Positions 35,333-36,254 of a stretch of 36,254 nt of DNA are shown here, one piece after another. Under the pieces are notes generated by a model. It worked only from the letters and a program-made list of their open reading frames with translations. It was not told where the DNA came from and ran no database searches. Source of the DNA: Desulfobacteraceae bacterium (GTDB lineage: Bacteria; Desulfobacterota; Desulfobacteria; Desulfobacterales; ETH-SRB1); contig JABZFQ010000190.1 in the NCBI GenBank assembly GCA_014237365.1, forward strand, positions 1 to 36,254. The letters are read 5' to 3'. Position 1 is the first letter of the stretch. Every line of letters starts with the position of its first letter. The translations under genes and the position numbers were made by a program.

Positions 35333-35371
35333 TAAGGAACGTGGACGAATTAACTTCCCCAAGTAGGCGCA
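35333..35371. mobile_element. Truncated GGAACG element, left end only
   Basis: TAA, GGAACGTGGACGAATTAACT and CCCCAAGTAGGCGCA match the left tip of copies 3 to 5. The rest is absent; the sequence switches directly into the remnant of a DUF4143-type gene. The junction suggests element insertion or recombination followed by loss of the rest of both partners. Confidence 0.8.
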
Positions 35372-35480
35372 CCATAAATGTACCTTCCAGAATATCGATG
35401 TATTTTCTTACGGTCACATCGAAAATGCCGAATGAACGGCCAAGTTCTGAGTAGCTCATAATCTGCCCGTGATAGGGAAA
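35369..35480 (-). pseudogene. Remnant of an AAA+/DUF4143 ATPase
   Basis: The minus strand encodes YHGQIMSYSELGRSFGIFDV followed by TVRKYIDILEGTFMV, which matches the winged-helix-like segment in the C-terminal half of archaeal/bacterial-type AAA+ ATPases carrying DUF4143. Only about 35 residues are left. The ATPase core upstream and the DUF4143 end downstream are missing, and the 3' side is replaced by the tip of a GGAACG element. The open frame continues through that tip to 35268, but this is not the original C-terminus. Intact relatives are usually about 380-420 residues. Confidence 0.7.
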
Positions 35481-36141
35481 GACTATTTCTATTCTATCTT
35501 CACAGTTGATAAATCCCATTGAAGCAGAGTGTCACTCCCAAGAATGACGAAACCTAATGGATCATTGACCCATGCCATTCTGTTTCTAAGTGGCAGCCCA
35601 CTTGATTTCCCCAGTAAAAGCGGAGGACCCAAGTAATGGGGGAGATTTTCCCTGACAGGCATTACAACAAGTTTTGTCACTTTCTGAGCGTGATCAAAAA
35701 AAGAAACCATTTCCCGTTCGGCGAAAACGAGAATTCTGTAATCATCCTGCCATTTACGGGTGGTCCCTGCAAAACAATACGGGTCAATAATTTCAATAAG
35801 TTATCTATTATAACTTTTGCCACCTTTGCACGGAAGTGGGACTTTAGTCCCGCAAAAACACTGCGCAACAAGGCGGTGCTAAAGCCCCACTTCCTGATAG
35901 TAACACAGTGCAGAGCAATGATTTCAATTAGTTACATATCATGGTTGCTATTAGCACATAACAAAAAATCAGGGGACTGCAAAAGTCATACAGAACAGTA
36001 TGTTATAGCCTGCATTGCTTTGTAGGGACTACCAGCGTCTGGGTTCATAATGGGGTACATAGGCAGCAACCGCCATGGATTTGCAACTGAAGCCTTTCTG
36101 ATGTCTTTTTCCTGTTGGTTTCAGTTGGAAAAAGCGGCTAC
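35481..36141. other. Decayed or non-coding region
   Basis: No convincing gene is seen. A 73-codon minus-strand frame (35489-35710) contains protein-like stretches such as HYLGPPLLLGKSSGLPLRNR but no recognisable family and no good ribosome-binding site. Near-repeated AATTTCAATAAGTTA (about 35790) and GATTTCAATTAGTTA (about 35920) flank a REP-like hairpin. Near 36106-36133 TTTTTCC and GGAAAAA form a 7-bp stem with a T-run on each strand, which might be a bidirectional terminator. Confidence 0.4.
35832..35894. repeat. REP-like hairpin
   Basis: GGAAGTGGGACTTTAGTCCC (35832-35851) and GGTGCTAAAGCCCCACTTCC (35875-35894) pair at 17 of 20 positions around a 23-base spacer. The GTGGGACTTTAGTCCC arm also has its own small inverted repeat, GGGAC/GTCCC. 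This style matches REP sequences that are mobilised by REP-associated tyrosine transposases; none is present here, so that link is inference. Confidence 0.65.
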
Positions 36142-36254
36142 ATCGAGGTAGGGCAGCCAGTTACCTGACTGCCCCCTCACATCCCCCGGCGTGCGGAATT
36201 ACCGCACCGGGTTCCTCAAAGTTATTCGCTTATGTGCTTGCACTAATTGAATAG
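36142..36254 (-). ncRNA. Probable 3' end of a group II intron (domains V and VI), cut by the window edge
   Basis: Read on the minus strand, a domain V-like hairpin occupies 36215-36183: stem CCCGG/CCGGG with a two-base bulge, upper stem TGCGG/CCGCA and a short loop. GATGTGAGGGGG follows. A domain VI-like hairpin, GGGCAG...CTGCCC, spans about 36172-36149, and the sequence then ends in CTACCTCGAT, close to the usual CTACTCGAY 3' splice end with a branch-point A. The intron body and any reverse-transcriptase gene would lie beyond 36254. The catalytic triad normally written AGC is AAC here, so the intron may be diverged or inactive, or the call may be wrong. Confidence 0.55.

Noticed and set aside
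35636-36025. Plus-strand frame of 129 codons
   Set aside because: It runs through the REP-like hairpin, has no ribosome-binding site, and the product looks random.

Overview
The window looks like chromosomal DNA of a Gram-negative, AT-rich deltaproteobacterial-type organism, probably a sulfate-reducer relative in Desulfobacterota (Desulfobacterales-like). This placement is inference. It rests on the gene mix (Mfd, SurA, RecO, a type VI secretion (T6SS) VgrG/DUF2169/PAAR set, a CheA-MCP-CheW-CheB-CheR operon, a YkgJ cysteine-cluster protein) and on many dispersed short palindromic elements. No rRNA, CRISPR array or intact transposase gene was seen.

Layout. 1-1.3 kb: a palindromic element, an IHF/HU-type DNA-binding gene, a small unknown gene and tRNA-Thr(CGU), all on the minus strand. 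1.3-9.5 kb (plus strand): mfd, a SurA-like lipoprotein, surA, a small gene broken by an 89-bp palindromic insertion, mgtE and recO. 9.8-19.4 kb (plus strand): a compact chemosensory operon of CheA (with two CheW-like domains and a receiver), a methyl-accepting protein, CheW, CheB, CheR and a soluble REC-REC-kinase-REC protein. A GHMP kinase follows at 19.6-20.6 kb.

20.7-30.4 kb is an accessory region linked to T6SS. It holds a frameshifted ferredoxin-like gene, two unrecognised genes, a minus-strand protein that appears to join TssB-like and TssC-like sheath halves in one chain, vgrG on the plus strand, and a minus-strand operon running towards it (PAAR, a damaged small gene, a Pro/Gly-rich unknown, DUF2169, and a small gene broken by a repeat element). 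By eye the PAAR-DUF2169 part is more GC-rich than its surroundings. No TssJLM, TssEFGK, TssA, ClpV or Hcp gene is present, so a working injection machine would need genes from elsewhere.

30.6-36.25 kb: a YkgJ-family protein, a PPC/DUF296 protein, a branched-chain aminotransferase and a UDP-sugar pyrophosphorylase. After these comes a decayed stretch with a DUF4143 ATPase remnant, a REP-like hairpin and, at the right edge, what looks like the 3' end (domains V and VI) of a group II intron on the minus strand.

The strongest non-coding signal is short palindromic elements bordered by TTA or TAA. One family (ends GGAACGTGGACGAA) has five near-full copies, one 29-bp miniature and at least two fragments. 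A second type (ends GAGCCT) has a 161-bp copy, an 89-bp relative and fragments. They have broken at least two genes, probably damaged a third, and supplied the C-terminus of a fourth.
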